A DNA stretch of 64,000 bases from Paenibacillus sp. PK3_47 (GTDB taxonomy: Bacteria > Bacillota > Bacilli > Paenibacillales > Paenibacillaceae). The translations under genes and the position numbers were made by a program. The notes beneath the pieces were generated by a model, which was not told the DNA's origin, searched no databases, and saw only the letters and a program-made list of their open reading frames with translations. The DNA lies in assembly GCF_023520895.1 (NCBI RefSeq), contig NZ_CP026029.1, positions 2,170,001-2,234,000 of the forward strand. Reading direction: 5' to 3'. Positions 47,084 to 56,587 of this stretch are shown here, piece after piece (within the stretch, counting starts at the first letter, position 1; each line of letters opens with the position of its first letter).

Positions 47084-47198
47084 GAATGTTTGGACTTCCG
47101 GCCGCTGTTATGTTTCGATTTCCTGATTTAAACCGCTATCAGCGGTAGAAATCCAAACATAAAGGCGGACGCTAACGCTCCTACAGTTCCAAACTTCC
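47084..47198. repeat. Covarying inverted-repeat element, copy 3
   Basis: A 115-bp element, outer arms GTTTGG / CCAAAC, inner 15-bp stem with one mismatch (47108-47122 with 47148-47162), and an extra CCGCT/AGCGG hairpin in the loop. It sits about 135 bases upstream of prfB. Confidence 0.88.
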
Positions 47199-47277
47199 CC
47201 TCCGCTGCTACACCTGAACTATAGTTTCCAGAACGATTTCCTCAGCATCGCTTGCTGATTACATTTTACTCAAAATC

Positions 47278-47325
47278 CAAAAAAACGGCCGGGCCGCAAA
47301 CGGGGAGTACCCGGGCCCAGCCGCT
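47278..47325 (-). terminator. Terminator of secA
   Basis: CGGCTGGGCC / GGCCCGGCCG stem with one internal mismatch, followed on the minus strand by seven T. Confidence 0.7.
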
Positions 47326-47431
47326 TATTATTGTCATTATAACCCTGCTTACAGCATACAAAACATAGCGGTAAAAGGTGCTCGCAGCAGCTTCGGCTGC
47401 TCGCTGTTTTACCAAAAAAGACCATTATAGA

Positions 47432-49936
47432 TTAAGCTTGGCCGTGGCAGTTTTTGTACTTCTTGCCGCTTCCGCAAGGGCAAGGGTCGTTACGGCCAAT
47501 CGCGGTCTCCACGTGCACTGGACGCTTCTCAGCCGGTTCGGCGTTGGTGGAGATTTTGTCCTCTTCCACGACGGATTGACGCTCCTGATTCGCTTCGATA
47601 TGGGCCTTCATAATGTAAGTAGCCACTTCTTCCTGAATACTGGCAGTCATGGCATTGAACATTTCGTAGCCCTCGAATTGGTATTCGCGGAGCGGATCGG
47701 TACCGCCGTAAGCACGAAGGTGAATCCCTTGACGAAGCTGATCCATTGCATCAATATGATCCATCCACTTGCTGTCAACGGAACGGAGCACGATAACCTT
47801 CTCGAATTCACGCACCAGCTCAGCGCCAAGGCGTGCTTCACGGGCATCGTATTTCTCCATGACACGGCCGAAGATGAATTCAACAATCTCTTCAACCTCT
47901 TTGCCCCACAGGTCATCACGGGTCAGGGCGCCTTCGTCCAGCAGCTTGCTGTTGACGTAATCAGCAACCTCCTGCAGCTCCCAGTTCTCCGGAATATCAT
48001 CCACGCAGTGAGCCTGAACCACACGCTCGATAACAGGTTTGATCATTTCTACTACGATATCTTTGATATTGTCAGACTCCAGAATTTCACGGCGCTGCTT
48101 GTAGATAATTTCGCGCTGTTGGTTCATGACGTCATCATACTGCAGTACGACCTTACGGATATCAAAGTTATTGCCTTCTACCCGCTTCTGCGCTGATTCA
48201 ACGGCACGGGTAATCATCCGGCTCTCGATCGGCTGATCTTCTTCAAATCCGAGACGGTCCATCATGTTCAGGACGTTGTCTGCACCGAAGCGCTTCATCA
48301 GCTCATCGCCCAGCGACAGATAGAACTGTGTAGAACCCGGGTCACCTTGGCGTCCCGCACGTCCGCGCAGCTGATTATCAATCCGCCGGGATTCGTGACG
48401 TTCTGTACCGATAATATGCAGACCACCTAGATCTCTTACGCCTTCACCAAGCATAATGTCTGTACCGCGTCCTGCCATATTGGTGGCAATGGTTACTGTT
48501 CCTGGTTGGCCGGCATGGGAAATAATTTCGGCCTCGGATTCGTGATGCTTAGCGTTCAGTACCTGGTGTTTGACACCTTTGCGCTTCAGCATTTCGGATA
48601 CGAGCTCGGAGTTCTCAATGGATACTGTACCTACCAGTACCGGCTGATTCTTTTTATGGCGTTCTACAATCTCAGCTACGACCGCATTGAATTTACCGTT
48701 CTCGCTCTTATACACTACGTCCGGCATGTCCACACGCTGGTTCGGTTTGTTCGTTGGAACCTGCAGAACCTCCAGGCCATAGATTTTCTTGAATTCTTCT
48801 TCTTCCGTCTTCGCAGTACCGGTCATACCACCCAGCTTACGGTACATACGGAAGTAGTTCTGGAAGGTGATCGTAGCGAGCGTCATGCTCTCGTTCTGAA
48901 CTTCGATCTCTTCCTTCGCTTCAATCGCCTGGTGAAGGCCGTCGCTGTAACGGCGTCCTGCCATCAAGCGTCCGGTAAATTCATCGACAATGACAACCTC
49001 ATCGCCATTCACGACATAATCCACATCACGGCGCATAATAACATTGGCCTTAAGGGCCTGTACAATGTGATGGTTCAAGGTAACATGGCTGTGGTCATAC
49101 AAATTCTCAATTCCAAAAGCGCGTTCAGCCGTAGCTACGCCCTTCTCGGTCAAAGCAACGGATTTCACCTTGATATCAACGGTATAATCCTCTTCGGCAG
49201 TCAGCTTCTTCACAAAGCGGTCTGCTGCATAATAAAGTTCAGTGGATTTCTCGGCTTGACCGGAAATAATGAGCGGCGTCCGGGCTTCATCGATCAGGAT
49301 GGAATCCACTTCGTCAATAATACAGAAATATAGCGGGCGTTGTACCATTTGTTCCTTATACAGGACCATGTTGTCACGCAGATAGTCAAAACCGAATTCA
49401 TTATTGGTTCCATACGTAATATCGCAGGCATAAGCCTCTTGTTTATGAGCATGATCCATGCCGTTCAGGTTCACCCCGACCGTCATGTCCAGGAAGTTAT
49501 AGATTTGTGCCATTTGCGCACTGTCGCGCTGAGCCAGATAATCATTGACTGTGACAACATGCACACCTTTGCCCAGCAGAGCGTTCAGGTAGACCGGAAG
49601 CGTTCCTACCAGTGTCTTCCCTTCACCTGTCTTCATCTCGGCGATCCGGCCTTCATGCAGTGCCATACCTCCGACCAGCTGAACGTCAAAATGCCGCATG
49701 CCCAGCGTCCGTTTGGATGCTTCGCGTACGGTTGCAAATGCCTCCGGAAGAAGTTCTTCCAGGGTTTCGCCCTTCTCAATCCGGGCACGGAATTCTGCTG
49801 TCTTGGCTTTGAGTGCCTCATCCGAAAGAGCCACAAAATCCGGCTCCAGTCCATTAATTACATCGACCGTCTTCATCAGACGTTTGACATCCCGTTCATT
49901 GGTGTCGCCGAATATTTTCTTCACAATACCTAGCAT
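47432..49936 (-). CDS. secA: Preprotein translocase ATPase SecA
   Basis: Motor of the Sec pathway, 834 residues. Walker [12 protein letters not shown] (about 101-111), DEVD box in [18 protein letters not shown] (about 205-225), and the C-terminal zinc motif [14 protein letters not shown] that contacts SecB or ribosomes. The ATG at 49936 follows aaagggg. It should export many of the surface proteins in this window. Confidence 0.97.
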   Translation of the reverse strand: MLGIVKKIFGDTNERDVKRLMKTVDVINGLEPDFVALSDEALKAKTAEFRARIEKGETLEELLPEAFATVREASKRTLGMRHFDVQLVGGMALHEGRIAEMKTGEGKTLVGTLPVYLNALLGKGVHVVTVNDYLAQRDSAQMAQIYNFLDMTVGVNLNGMDHAHKQEAYACDITYGTNNEFGFDYLRDNMVLYKEQMVQRPLYFCIIDEVDSILIDEARTPLIISGQAEKSTELYYAADRFVKKLTAEEDYTVDIKVKSVALTEKGVATAERAFGIENLYDHSHVTLNHHIVQALKANVIMRRDVDYVVNGDEVVIVDEFTGRLMAGRRYSDGLHQAIEAKEEIEVQNESMTLATITFQNYFRMYRKLGGMTGTAKTEEEEFKKIYGLEVLQVPTNKPNQRVDMPDVVYKSENGKFNAVVAEIVERHKKNQPVLVGTVSIENSELVSEMLKRKGVKHQVLNAKHHESEAEIISHAGQPGTVTIATNMAGRGTDIMLGEGVRDLGGLHIIGTERHESRRIDNQLRGRAGRQGDPGSTQFYLSLGDELMKRFGADNVLNMMDRLGFEEDQPIESRMITRAVESAQKRVEGNNFDIRKVVLQYDDVMNQQREIIYKQRREILESDNIKDIVVEMIKPVIERVVQAHCVDDIPENWELQEVADYVNSKLLDEGALTRDDLWGKEVEEIVEFIFGRVMEKYDAREARLGAELVREFEKVIVLRSVDSKWMDHIDAMDQLRQGIHLRAYGGTDPLREYQFEGYEMFNAMTASIQEEVATYIMKAHIEANQERQSVVEEDKISTNAEPAEKRPVHVETAIGRNDPCPCGSGKKYKNCHGQA

Positions 49937-50031
49937 GGTTAACCCCTTTCATGCAACACAGATGGTGGAACCGAGCCCATCCCCACAAAATTGAAAGGGC
50001 CATATATGTTTTCGATTCCGCTGCTTCATAA

Positions 50032-50060
50032 ATTGTAACAGTTTGTAAGAGAAGCCGCAA
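50032..50060 (-). promoter_or_regulatory. Candidate secA promoter
   Basis: TTGCGG, a 17-base spacer and TACAAT with an upstream TGT (extended -10), about 95 bases before the ATG. Confidence 0.5.
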
Positions 50061-50121
50061 TACAAGCAGCCGCAACCTTATTTTGCAAACTGTGATAACT
50101 ATACTCTTTATATACGCACAA

Positions 50122-50153
50122 GAGCCCTATTCGCTTCAGGCGAATAGGGGCTC
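50122..50153 (-). terminator. Hairpin between hpf and secA
   Basis: A 13-bp stem GAGCCC(C)TATTCGC with a 4-5 base loop; the T-rich tail is weak. Probably ends hpf transcription. Confidence 0.5.
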
Positions 50154-50220
50154 GGTTAATTTTCTACGTCAGACTAATACGAACAACTCGCCCCAAGCCT
50201 ATGAATTGTTGGTTTCGGGC

Positions 50221-50778
50221 CTAGTTCTGCTCGATCAGACCATACTTGCCGTCATTACGTTTGTAAACAACACTAACCTCAGAAGTGTCAATGTTGGAGA
50301 ATACAAAGAAATTGTGTCCAACCATGTTCATTTGCAGAATCGCTTCTTCCACATCCATCGGTTTCAAGGTGAAGCGCTTGTTGCGCACCACTTCCAAATC
50401 ATCATAATCCGGTTCCTGTTCCTCTACGGCTACAGCACTAGGAGATCCTTCCACAAACAGCGTCTTCAGGCTTCCCTCCTGGCGGAATTTACGATTGAGC
50501 TTGGTCTTGTGCTTCCGGATTTGGCGTTCCAGCTTGTCCACAACAGCATCAATGGAGGCATACATGTCATCGCTGCGATCTTCTGCACGAAGCGTTACAC
50601 CCGCCAGCGGAATGGTAACTTCCACCGTATGAAGGCCGCGGACCACACTAAGCGTCACAAAACCTTCAGATGTAGGGGGTGCATCAAAATACTTTTCAAG
50701 TTTGTTGAGTTTCTTATCAACATAGTCTCTCAAAGCGTCTGTCACTTCAATTTGTTGACCTCGAATGCTGAATTGCAT
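50221..50778 (-). CDS. hpf: Long-form ribosome hibernation promoting factor
   Basis: Protein of 185 residues: an N-terminal ribosome-binding domain (1-100, MQFSIRGQQIEVTDALRDYV) and a C-terminal dimerisation domain (about 125-185, VVRNKRFTLKPMDVEEAI) that joins two ribosomes into 100S particles. The ATG at 50778 follows aaaggaggag; the longer frame is rejected. Confidence 0.94.
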   Translation of the reverse strand: MQFSIRGQQIEVTDALRDYVDKKLNKLEKYFDAPPTSEGFVTLSVVRGLHTVEVTIPLAGVTLRAEDRSDDMYASIDAVVDKLERQIRKHKTKLNRKFRQEGSLKTLFVEGSPSAVAVEEQEPDYDDLEVVRNKRFTLKPMDVEEAILQMNMVGHNFFVFSNIDTSEVSVVYKRNDGKYGLIEQN

Positions 50779-50805
50779 GGGCACTCCTCCTTTGTTTACA
50801 TCTCC

Positions 50806-50816
50806 ATTATAGCAAA
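50806..50816 (-). promoter_or_regulatory. Extended -10 of hpf
   Basis: TGCTATAAT on the minus strand, 28 bases before the start codon. No sigma-B type boxes are apparent. Confidence 0.5.
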
Positions 50817-51000
50817 TTGTCACGGCTAAGTAAAAACTTTAACAGGATGTTCATTACATTCAGCTAACACAAACTGTCATCCCGTGTGAATAAAACAGCC
50901 CGGACAGAGTCATAGGAATGCCCCTATCCGGACCAGGTATAACAGCAGCATTATTGCTCATTAATTAACCTTTTTCGCGTAATTTAAATCCTCAAGCAAA

Positions 51001-52461
51001 TTAAGACTGTTTTGTCTGAATCCGCAGAATTTCTACCGGTGACCAATGGCTTCCGCTGCCTGTTATAAAATACACCTTGTACCCGGCATTGGTAGTCAGT
51101 CCGGTTAAGTTCAGCGTCTGTCTTATTCCCGGAGCCGGTGTGATCTGACCCGTCCAGGGTGCTGCTAATTGAACGCCTAGACTGTTTTGTCCGGCAGCAA
51201 TTTGAACAGCAGTCGGATCTGCTGCATTAGCCGGAACTACAACATATCTAAGCGGTGCGGATGTCCCTCCTTCTGTTCCATAGGTCACATACACATCGGC
51301 TGTCACTGTGCCCATATTCCCCGGAGCTACACGGTTAATCGAAGTAGCAGTAGCTGGAGCAGTCTTCAGCTGGACGGAGGACACTGTGGACCAGTTACCT
51401 GATGAATCAGCAAGAGCCACATAAGTTATATAATCAGTATCAGGCGTCAGGCCATATACCGAGAAGGATACCGTCGTATTGGCAGACGCAGCGGCCTTGC
51501 CGTAATTTACAGCTGGTGTTCCAGTACTGGTCTGGCCGTTTTTAATTTGCTCTGCAGTAGGAGCTTGAACACCGCTGCTGTATGGTACCACAGCATAATA
51601 GACAGATCCCGTTACGGAAGGTGTAAGATATACATCTGCTGTAACTGAACCGACATGCCCGTAAGTCACGTTGCTTACAGATGGAGCAGTAATTCCGCCG
51701 CCACCGCCACCACCACCGCTACCTCCACCACTTCCTCCACCCGTTACCGGACTGGTTGGGGCTGGGGTTGCTGTTGCCGTTGGAGCCGGTGTTGCTGACG
51801 GGGAAGGTGTTGCCGTTGGAGATGGGAGTGGATTCACCGAGCCACCCGCTGCAGGCTTATGGACTACCGAGTTGCCGATAATTCCGACAGCCTCTGCCCG
51901 GGTAAGTGCCTTCTTCGGACCAAAGGTTCCATCAGGATATCCGTTGATCACTTTCAGGTTCGCTGCTGCGGCTACCGCACCCTTTGCCCATCCAGCAATC
52001 TGCGCGTTGTCTTTGAAGGTAAGGGACGTCGTATTTGTATTCAATCTAAGGACTTTAGCGGTAATTACCGCCGCTTCTTGTCTGGTCAGCGGATTGGATG
52101 CACGGAAGGTATTATTTTCGTACCCGCCGATGTATCCCGCTTTTACAGCTTTGGCTACTTCACTGTAGACCCAGTTGGAGCTTTTGACATCCTGAAAATT
52201 AATCGTCGCTGTCTCTGTAAAGCCAAACAGCCGGTTTACAAGCGCCACATACTCACCACGGGTAATGGGCTTGTTCGGTTTTACGGTACCGTCAGGGTAT
52301 CCGCCTAAGTAGCCTTTATTTAACCACTCCTGTAACTGGCCTTGCGCCCAATGCCCCTGAATATCCTTTGGCACAGGTGCGGCAGACACGCTGCCCAGGG
52401 AACCGAACAACATGCCGACACCGAGAATACCAGTCATAAGACCACGCCAAGTTTTTTTCAT
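51001..52461 (-). CDS. SLH-domain surface protein with proline-rich and glycine-rich linker
   Basis: Exported protein of 486 residues: signal peptide (1-27, SVSAAP), three S-layer homology domains (about 30-195; GYPDGTVKPNKPITRGE, GYENNTFRASNPLTRQE, GYPDGTFGPKKALTRAE), a Pro/Ser/Thr linker with PAPT-type repeats, a Gly/Ser run, then two related fibronectin-like domains (about 255-360 and 365-480), each opening with GxxGTVTADVY-like sequence. SLH domains bind pyruvylated wall polymers. Of two ATGs, 52473 directly abuts aggagg and 52461 is 12 bases away; the latter gives the normal signal peptide. Confidence 0.85.
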   Translation of the reverse strand: MKKTWRGLMTGILGVGMLFGSLGSVSAAPVPKDIQGHWAQGQLQEWLNKGYLGGYPDGTVKPNKPITRGEYVALVNRLFGFTETATINFQDVKSSNWVYSEVAKAVKAGYIGGYENNTFRASNPLTRQEAAVITAKVLRLNTNTTSLTFKDNAQIAGWAKGAVAAAANLKVINGYPDGTFGPKKALTRAEAVGIIGNSVVHKPAAGGSVNPLPSPTATPSPSATPAPTATATPAPTSPVTGGGSGGGSGGGGGGGGITAPSVSNVTYGHVGSVTADVYLTPSVTGSVYYAVVPYSSGVQAPTAEQIKNGQTSTGTPAVNYGKAAASANTTVSFSVYGLTPDTDYITYVALADSSGNWSTVSSVQLKTAPATATSINRVAPGNMGTVTADVYVTYGTEGGTSAPLRYVVVPANAADPTAVQIAAGQNSLGVQLAAPWTGQITPAPGIRQTLNLTGLTTNAGYKVYFITGSGSHWSPVEILRIQTKQS

Positions 52462-52473
52462 TCTCCTGCTCAT

Positions 52474-52864
52474 CCTCCTAAAAGTTTTGTCTGCCTAGGC
52501 GGTATAAAAGGGATCTCGCAAACTCACTCCGGAAGTCTAATTTTTGTTTGCCGGGCATGAACTTCATTTTTACGCTGGTTACACCTTCTCTTCCGAAGCG
52601 TACGCCTAAGCTCAATAAAGTGTGCATCCAGGCAGATATAAGGCCCAACGTCTCTTATTACCCAAATTATGGATGTTGTAAACGCTTTTGTACGAAAAAA
52701 ACTTTTTTTTCTGTTTTCCCAGCTACGTATAGCAAGGGTAAAAGTTAACCCCACGGATAAATTAAGCAACAAAAAAGGACCCCGGGAATGATCCCAAGGT
52801 CCATGCTAGCGTAGTCTCAATTGCTAACCATCTACCATATATGTAGGTCGGCTAAGCCGGATGA
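52474..52864. other. Gap between the csp gene and the SLH gene
   Basis: It holds the csp terminator; the rest, presumably the SLH gene promoter region, shows no clear signal. Confidence 0.6.
52771..52802 (-). terminator. Terminator of the cold-shock gene
   Basis: GGACC..GGGA-tcat-TCCC..GGTCC stem (52802-52777) followed on the minus strand by six T. Confidence 0.8.
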
Positions 52865-53062
52865 TTATAATTTGATGACGTTAGCTGCTTGTGGTCCGCG
52901 TGCGCCTTCTACGATGTCAAACTCAACGGATTGACCTTCATCCAAAGTCTTGAAGCCTTCAGTTTGGATTGCGGAGAAGTGTACGAATACGTCGCCACCA
53001 TCGGCAGTTTCGATGAAACCATAACCTTTTTCTGCGTTAAACCATTTAACTTTACCTTCCAT
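52865..53062 (-). CDS. csp: Cold-shock protein, CspA/CspB family
   Basis: Single-domain RNA chaperone of 65 residues with RNP1 KGYGFIE and RNP2 VFVHF. It binds single-stranded RNA and melts structure. The protein is complete and of standard length. A promoter and about 50 bases of leader precede it. Confidence 0.96.
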   Translation of the reverse strand: MEGKVKWFNAEKGYGFIETADGGDVFVHFSAIQTEGFKTLDEGQSVEFDIVEGARGPQAANVIKL

Positions 53063-53115
53063 TGATTAAACATTCCCTTCGTCATCAGATGAACGTGAGT
53101 CATGCTCACAACTCG

Positions 53116-53145
53116 ACTATACCACCGCAGCTTCTTTATTGTCAA
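53116..53145 (-). promoter_or_regulatory. Promoter of the cold-shock gene
   Basis: Consensus TTGACA (53145-53140), an 18-base spacer and TATAGT (53121-53116). Confidence 0.7.
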
Positions 53146-53227
53146 TTGGAATAGTAAATGGTTACATGCAATTATTTACCATTGTTTAATTTAACATTAA
53201 AGAACACTTTCACAGGAGTAAATTCAT

Positions 53228-53267
53228 CAAAAAAGGAGCAGACGCTATATAATACCCGCCTGCTCCT
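53228..53267 (-). terminator. Terminator of the flagellar operon flaG-fliD-fliS-fliT
   Basis: AGGAGCAG / CTGCTCCT stem (53234-53241 with 53260-53267), with a T-run on the minus strand. Confidence 0.8.
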
Positions 53268-53290
53268 GAGATGAAACATATGGAATTTAG

Positions 53291-53626
53291 TTATTTTTTG
53301 CGGTCCATCAGGATGCTGTCGGGGGTGTAGGCGGATTCGTAGGCGTTGCGCTGCATTTTGGCTTGTCCGCGTTTCATCAGAAAGTCCTGCGCTTCGAGAC
53401 GAAGGGCATTCATCCGGCCCAGAAGCTCATAATCCTGCTCCAGAATTCGATTAATTTCGCTTTGTTGTGCAGGAGAGAGCTGACAAATTACCCTCTTTTC
53501 TGCGATGCCATCGACAAGCTTCTGCCGCTCCTCAACGAAAGCTTCAAGCTCCTCGTAAGTCGCTTCCTGAAGCCGGTCTATAATCGCCTTAGTGAGCTGA
53601 TCCAGGCTGCGGATAAGTTCATCCAT
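53291..53626 (-). CDS. fliT: FliT-like flagellar chaperone
   Basis: Small helical protein of 111 residues, mostly heptad-like (LIRSLDQLTKAIIDRLQEATYEELEAFVEERQKLVDGI). Its position right after fliS, with the ATG at 53626 overlapping the fliS stop by 8 bases, identifies it as the FliT-type protein of this operon; FliT binds the FliD cap protein before export. Sequence alone is weakly diagnostic. Confidence 0.65.
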   Translation of the reverse strand: MDELIRSLDQLTKAIIDRLQEATYEELEAFVEERQKLVDGIAEKRVICQLSPAQQSEINRILEQDYELLGRMNALRLEAQDFLMKRGQAKMQRNAYESAYTPDSILMDRKK

Positions 53627-54011
53627 TGGCAATCTCAGATTGACTCGCAGCAAGCTTAGAGGCCTGCAGCCAGGTTTCGCGGAGATCGGTAAGATAGCCG
53701 ATAGCCTCTTCGGCTTTCGCCGGGTTTTTGTGAATGTTGGCTTCTATTAATAAGTGGTTCGTGTATTCATAGAGAGAGTAAAGGCTCTTAGAAATTTCAA
53801 TGGAGTAATCCAGTGTGCTCATTAATTCACTGATGATCGTCTGAGCTTTACCAAAATTTAAATTCGATTTCTCCAAATCTTGCTTATTCAAACCGTCAAT
53901 AGCCGTCTTCGCAAAACGTATAGCCCCATCAAACAGCATAATCACGAGTTGAGCAGGTGTTGAGGTTTGAACTGATGACTGACGATATTTATCGTATGGA
54001 GATTTAAGCAA
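53619..54011 (-). CDS. fliS: Flagellin export chaperone FliS
   Basis: Four-helix protein of 130 residues; the N-terminal YDKYRQSSVQTSTPAQLVIM and the following LFDGAIRFAKTAI are the FliS hallmark. It binds the disordered C-terminus of flagellin. It starts with TTG at 54011, about 6 bases after gagggtg. Confidence 0.92.
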   Translation of the reverse strand: MLKSPYDKYRQSSVQTSTPAQLVIMLFDGAIRFAKTAIDGLNKQDLEKSNLNFGKAQTIISELMSTLDYSIEISKSLYSLYEYTNHLLIEANIHKNPAKAEEAIGYLTDLRETWLQASKLAASQSEIANG

Positions 54012-54038
54012 TTATTTCACCCTCTATTTAAAAGTTTC

Positions 54039-55931
54039 TTAGCTACTTGCAGAAAACAGGTTGGTAGCTTGAGACTGGAGCCTATTCATGGCAGTTTCCA
54101 TGGCTGTGAATTGTTTATAGTAACGGGTTTCAGCGTTATTCAGCATCGTTAGCATCGAACTTATTTGTGCATTGTATGCCTTCATCTTCCTTCCCATTAC
54201 ACTCTCTTCCTTAAAAGTACTAGTAAGATCCATAGAGAACCGGTTAGTTCCTGCCCGTTCAGAAATCTTATCAATAGCAGAACTTACTTTATCAGCAAAC
54301 CTGTCCAGAATTCCTTCTTTGGGCGCATTAGCCGGTCCTTGCAATATATCCATAGCAAGCTGTGGATTAGCGCTGATTGCGTTCTTTAACTTAGTCTCGT
54401 CCTCAATGACCAGCTTGCCATTTTCTAAATAATTTCCGGTTGTAATTCCAAGCGAGCTCAGTGGACCGAGCTTCTCAGTGATAATGCCGCGCATTTCGGA
54501 TAATAAGGATTTGATAATATCATCATTCTTAAAAAGACCACTTTTCGACTTCTCGGTCCAAGCCTTAATATCTTCCTCGTTCATTGCGCTCTTCTGCTCA
54601 TCCGTTAGAGGCCTAAAATCGCGGTATTTTGCTTCATCGATTTTAGCATTTAAGGATACGATCAAGCTATTGTAGTCTGCAATAAAGCCTTTAATAGTCT
54701 CCACTGCTTTATCAGGGTCTGTTTGTGTTTTGATGATAACAGGCTCATCAACAGAAGATGCATCCTTTTTAGTCAATTCCTGCAGTGTCAGCTGCACTCC
54801 GTTAATAGTAAAGGTATTGCTGTTAACATTATCAATTGCTACATCATTAATGGTTACTTCCGCATTTACCCCATCTATGGTCTTTGTCATGGAGTTATTA
54901 TCTGCAGGATTTGACTGTCTTCCATTAAAGAGCTTCATAAACTCAAAAGAATCTCCGCCGAGAGTAACAGGCCCCCCAGAATCACCAACAAGCTTCAAGG
55001 TACCATCTGCAGTGAAACTGGCACTTACTTTGGCACTCGCATCCCATGTCTGGTTATTAATTGCATCAACAATATTTGCAATGGAATCCGAGCCTTTAAC
55101 CGTGAAATCTTTGCCATTAATTGTAAATTTAATATCTTCCACATCTGCATCAACCAGGGCACTGCCGTCTCGTTTGTTTATAAGCTCAGTTACTGTAGTT
55201 GCAGTAGTAACATCCGTTACTTTATTTGTTTCCACTACATTGCTCTTCGAGAACAAACCAAGTAAAGTATTACTGCTTGCAGGTGTTCCCAAGGTAACGG
55301 CGCCATCTTTGCCACTGGTTTTGGAAGCAATAATAAGCTTGCCTGTGATTTCATCATAGCTGGCAATAGCATTAGCTTTGGCAGAAGAGTTAATAGTAGC
55401 GACAAGTGTTGAGATTGTGGTGAGACCATTAAAGAGGGAATTCCCATCCTTGTCTTTGAACGTTTCACCGTTAATGTTAATATCAAAACCTTTTTTCAGA
55501 TATTCGGTTTGTTCAGATGAAGACAAACTAGAGAGATTAACACCATCTAATGATGCTAACGATGTTGTAGCCGGCTTGCCTTGTCCTAATCCTGTAGTTT
55601 CATAAGTTGTTCTTGTTGCCAGCTTGGTAACACTAACCTTCATATCCACTCCGCTGGCCGTTGCCAAGGCTTCAGCTTTTACAGCAGTTGTATTTCCGCT
55701 AATCATTGCTTTCTGAGCATTAAGTGCAGCATTTCCTCCATACTTAGTTATTAATTTATTTGTCCGGAAATCGTAAAGTTTGCTGTTCAGCTCGCGGTAT
55801 CCTTCACGTGTCCATTGCAGGATCTGTTTATCCTGATTTAGCTTGTCCAAAGGCACCCTCTTAGTAGCCATCATACTCTTAACCATACTATCAATGTCCA
55901 TACCTGAAAATCCGTTGATCCGTGTTACCAA
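54039..55931 (-). CDS. fliD: Flagellar filament cap protein FliD
   Basis: Cap and hook-associated protein 2, about 630 residues. The N-terminal INGFSGMDIDSMVKSMM and the C-terminal coiled coil (KMKAYNAQISSMLTMLNNAETRYYKQFTAMETAMNRLQSQ) are the conserved D0/D1 parts; the middle is variable as usual. The start is one of two adjacent TTG codons (55934, 55931) after aggagg; 55931 gives the common MVTRINGFSG. Confidence 0.93.
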   Translation of the reverse strand: MVTRINGFSGMDIDSMVKSMMATKRVPLDKLNQDKQILQWTREGYRELNSKLYDFRTNKLITKYGGNAALNAQKAMISGNTTAVKAEALATASGVDMKVSVTKLATRTTYETTGLGQGKPATTSLASLDGVNLSSLSSSEQTEYLKKGFDININGETFKDKDGNSLFNGLTTISTLVATINSSAKANAIASYDEITGKLIIASKTSGKDGAVTLGTPASSNTLLGLFSKSNVVETNKVTDVTTATTVTELINKRDGSALVDADVEDIKFTINGKDFTVKGSDSIANIVDAINNQTWDASAKVSASFTADGTLKLVGDSGGPVTLGGDSFEFMKLFNGRQSNPADNNSMTKTIDGVNAEVTINDVAIDNVNSNTFTINGVQLTLQELTKKDASSVDEPVIIKTQTDPDKAVETIKGFIADYNSLIVSLNAKIDEAKYRDFRPLTDEQKSAMNEEDIKAWTEKSKSGLFKNDDIIKSLLSEMRGIITEKLGPLSSLGITTGNYLENGKLVIEDETKLKNAISANPQLAMDILQGPANAPKEGILDRFADKVSSAIDKISERAGTNRFSMDLTSTFKEESVMGRKMKAYNAQISSMLTMLNNAETRYYKQFTAMETAMNRLQSQATNLFSASS

Positions 55932-55951
55932 CAAGAGCACCTCCTATGTAA

Positions 55952-56341
55952 TCAGATTTTCTCGTCTACGAGTATTCCGGCTATTTCCATCATCTTAGCC
56001 ACAAGATCCAATGTCTTCTCCCGTGGAACTTCCCTTATCAACTCACCAGTATCTTTATTAAGAACCTTTACCATAATGTCATGTGTCTTTTCATGGATGC
56101 TGATTTCCAGCGTAGTCTGGGGTCCTTGCAATGATTTAACGGCTTGCTCAATCGTGCGGATCAGCTGTTCCTCACCAACCGATACCTGGCCAGTCTGCTT
56201 CTCTTTCAGACTCTTATCATCCTTGATTGCTGATTCCTGACCTACAGGCATCGCCGTTCCACTTCTCGGTGCTGTTGTTACTTCCGCTCTGCCCAGTCCG
56301 TTTGTTGTCGAACTTGCAGTAAGTGAAAACTGTACATTCAT
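55952..56341 (-). CDS. flaG: FlaG family flagellar protein
   Basis: Protein of 129 residues with a variable N-terminus and the conserved FlaG C-terminus (HDIMVKVLNKDTGELIREVPREKTLDLVAKMMEIAGILVDEKI). FlaG affects filament length and often precedes fliD, as here. The ATG at 56341 follows ggaggtcgggg. Confidence 0.9.
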   Translation of the reverse strand: MNVQFSLTASSTTNGLGRAEVTTAPRSGTAMPVGQESAIKDDKSLKEKQTGQVSVGEEQLIRTIEQAVKSLQGPQTTLEISIHEKTHDIMVKVLNKDTGELIREVPREKTLDLVAKMMEIAGILVDEKI

Positions 56342-56379
56342 TAACCCCGACCTCCACCAACACTCGTTTTATACTCTAT

Positions 56380-56406
56380 ATATCGGTTAGATTCAGGGAT
56401 AATTTA
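56380..56406 (-). promoter_or_regulatory. Sigma-D (FliA-type) promoter of flaG-fliD-fliS-fliT
   Basis: On the minus strand TAAA (56406-56403), exactly 15 bases, then ACCGATAT (56387-56380), one mismatch from the flagellar consensus TAAA-N15-GCCGATAT. It lies 39 bases before flaG. Confidence 0.75.
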
Positions 56407-56425
56407 GGATTTTGGTTGAAGTCAA

Positions 56426-56464
56426 GAGAAAAAAGCCCAAGTTAAGAAAAATAACCAGGGCTTT
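56426..56464 (-). terminator. Terminator of the nonulosonic-acid cluster
   Basis: AAAGCCC(t)GGTTA / TTAAC(t)TGGGCTTT stem with a T-run on the minus strand, about 125 bases after the last cluster gene. Confidence 0.75.
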
Positions 56465-56587
56465 AAAAAACATTATAAAATCTTGAGGGCGTTTCTACAG
56501 AATAACTGACTCCAACAACACCCAACAGCCAATCTAAGTATTAATCCTATTGGTAGAATTCGTATAATTACTTCCGCTCAAGCTTTA

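Larger units (their letters stand above)
46950..47431. other. Gap between secA and prfB
   Basis: Holds the prfB leader, the third inverted-repeat element and the secA terminator; no gene seen. Confidence 0.7.

Noticed and set aside
47378..48196. 272-codon plus-strand open frame opposite secA
   Set aside because: It mirrors the conserved secA coding sequence; no start signal.
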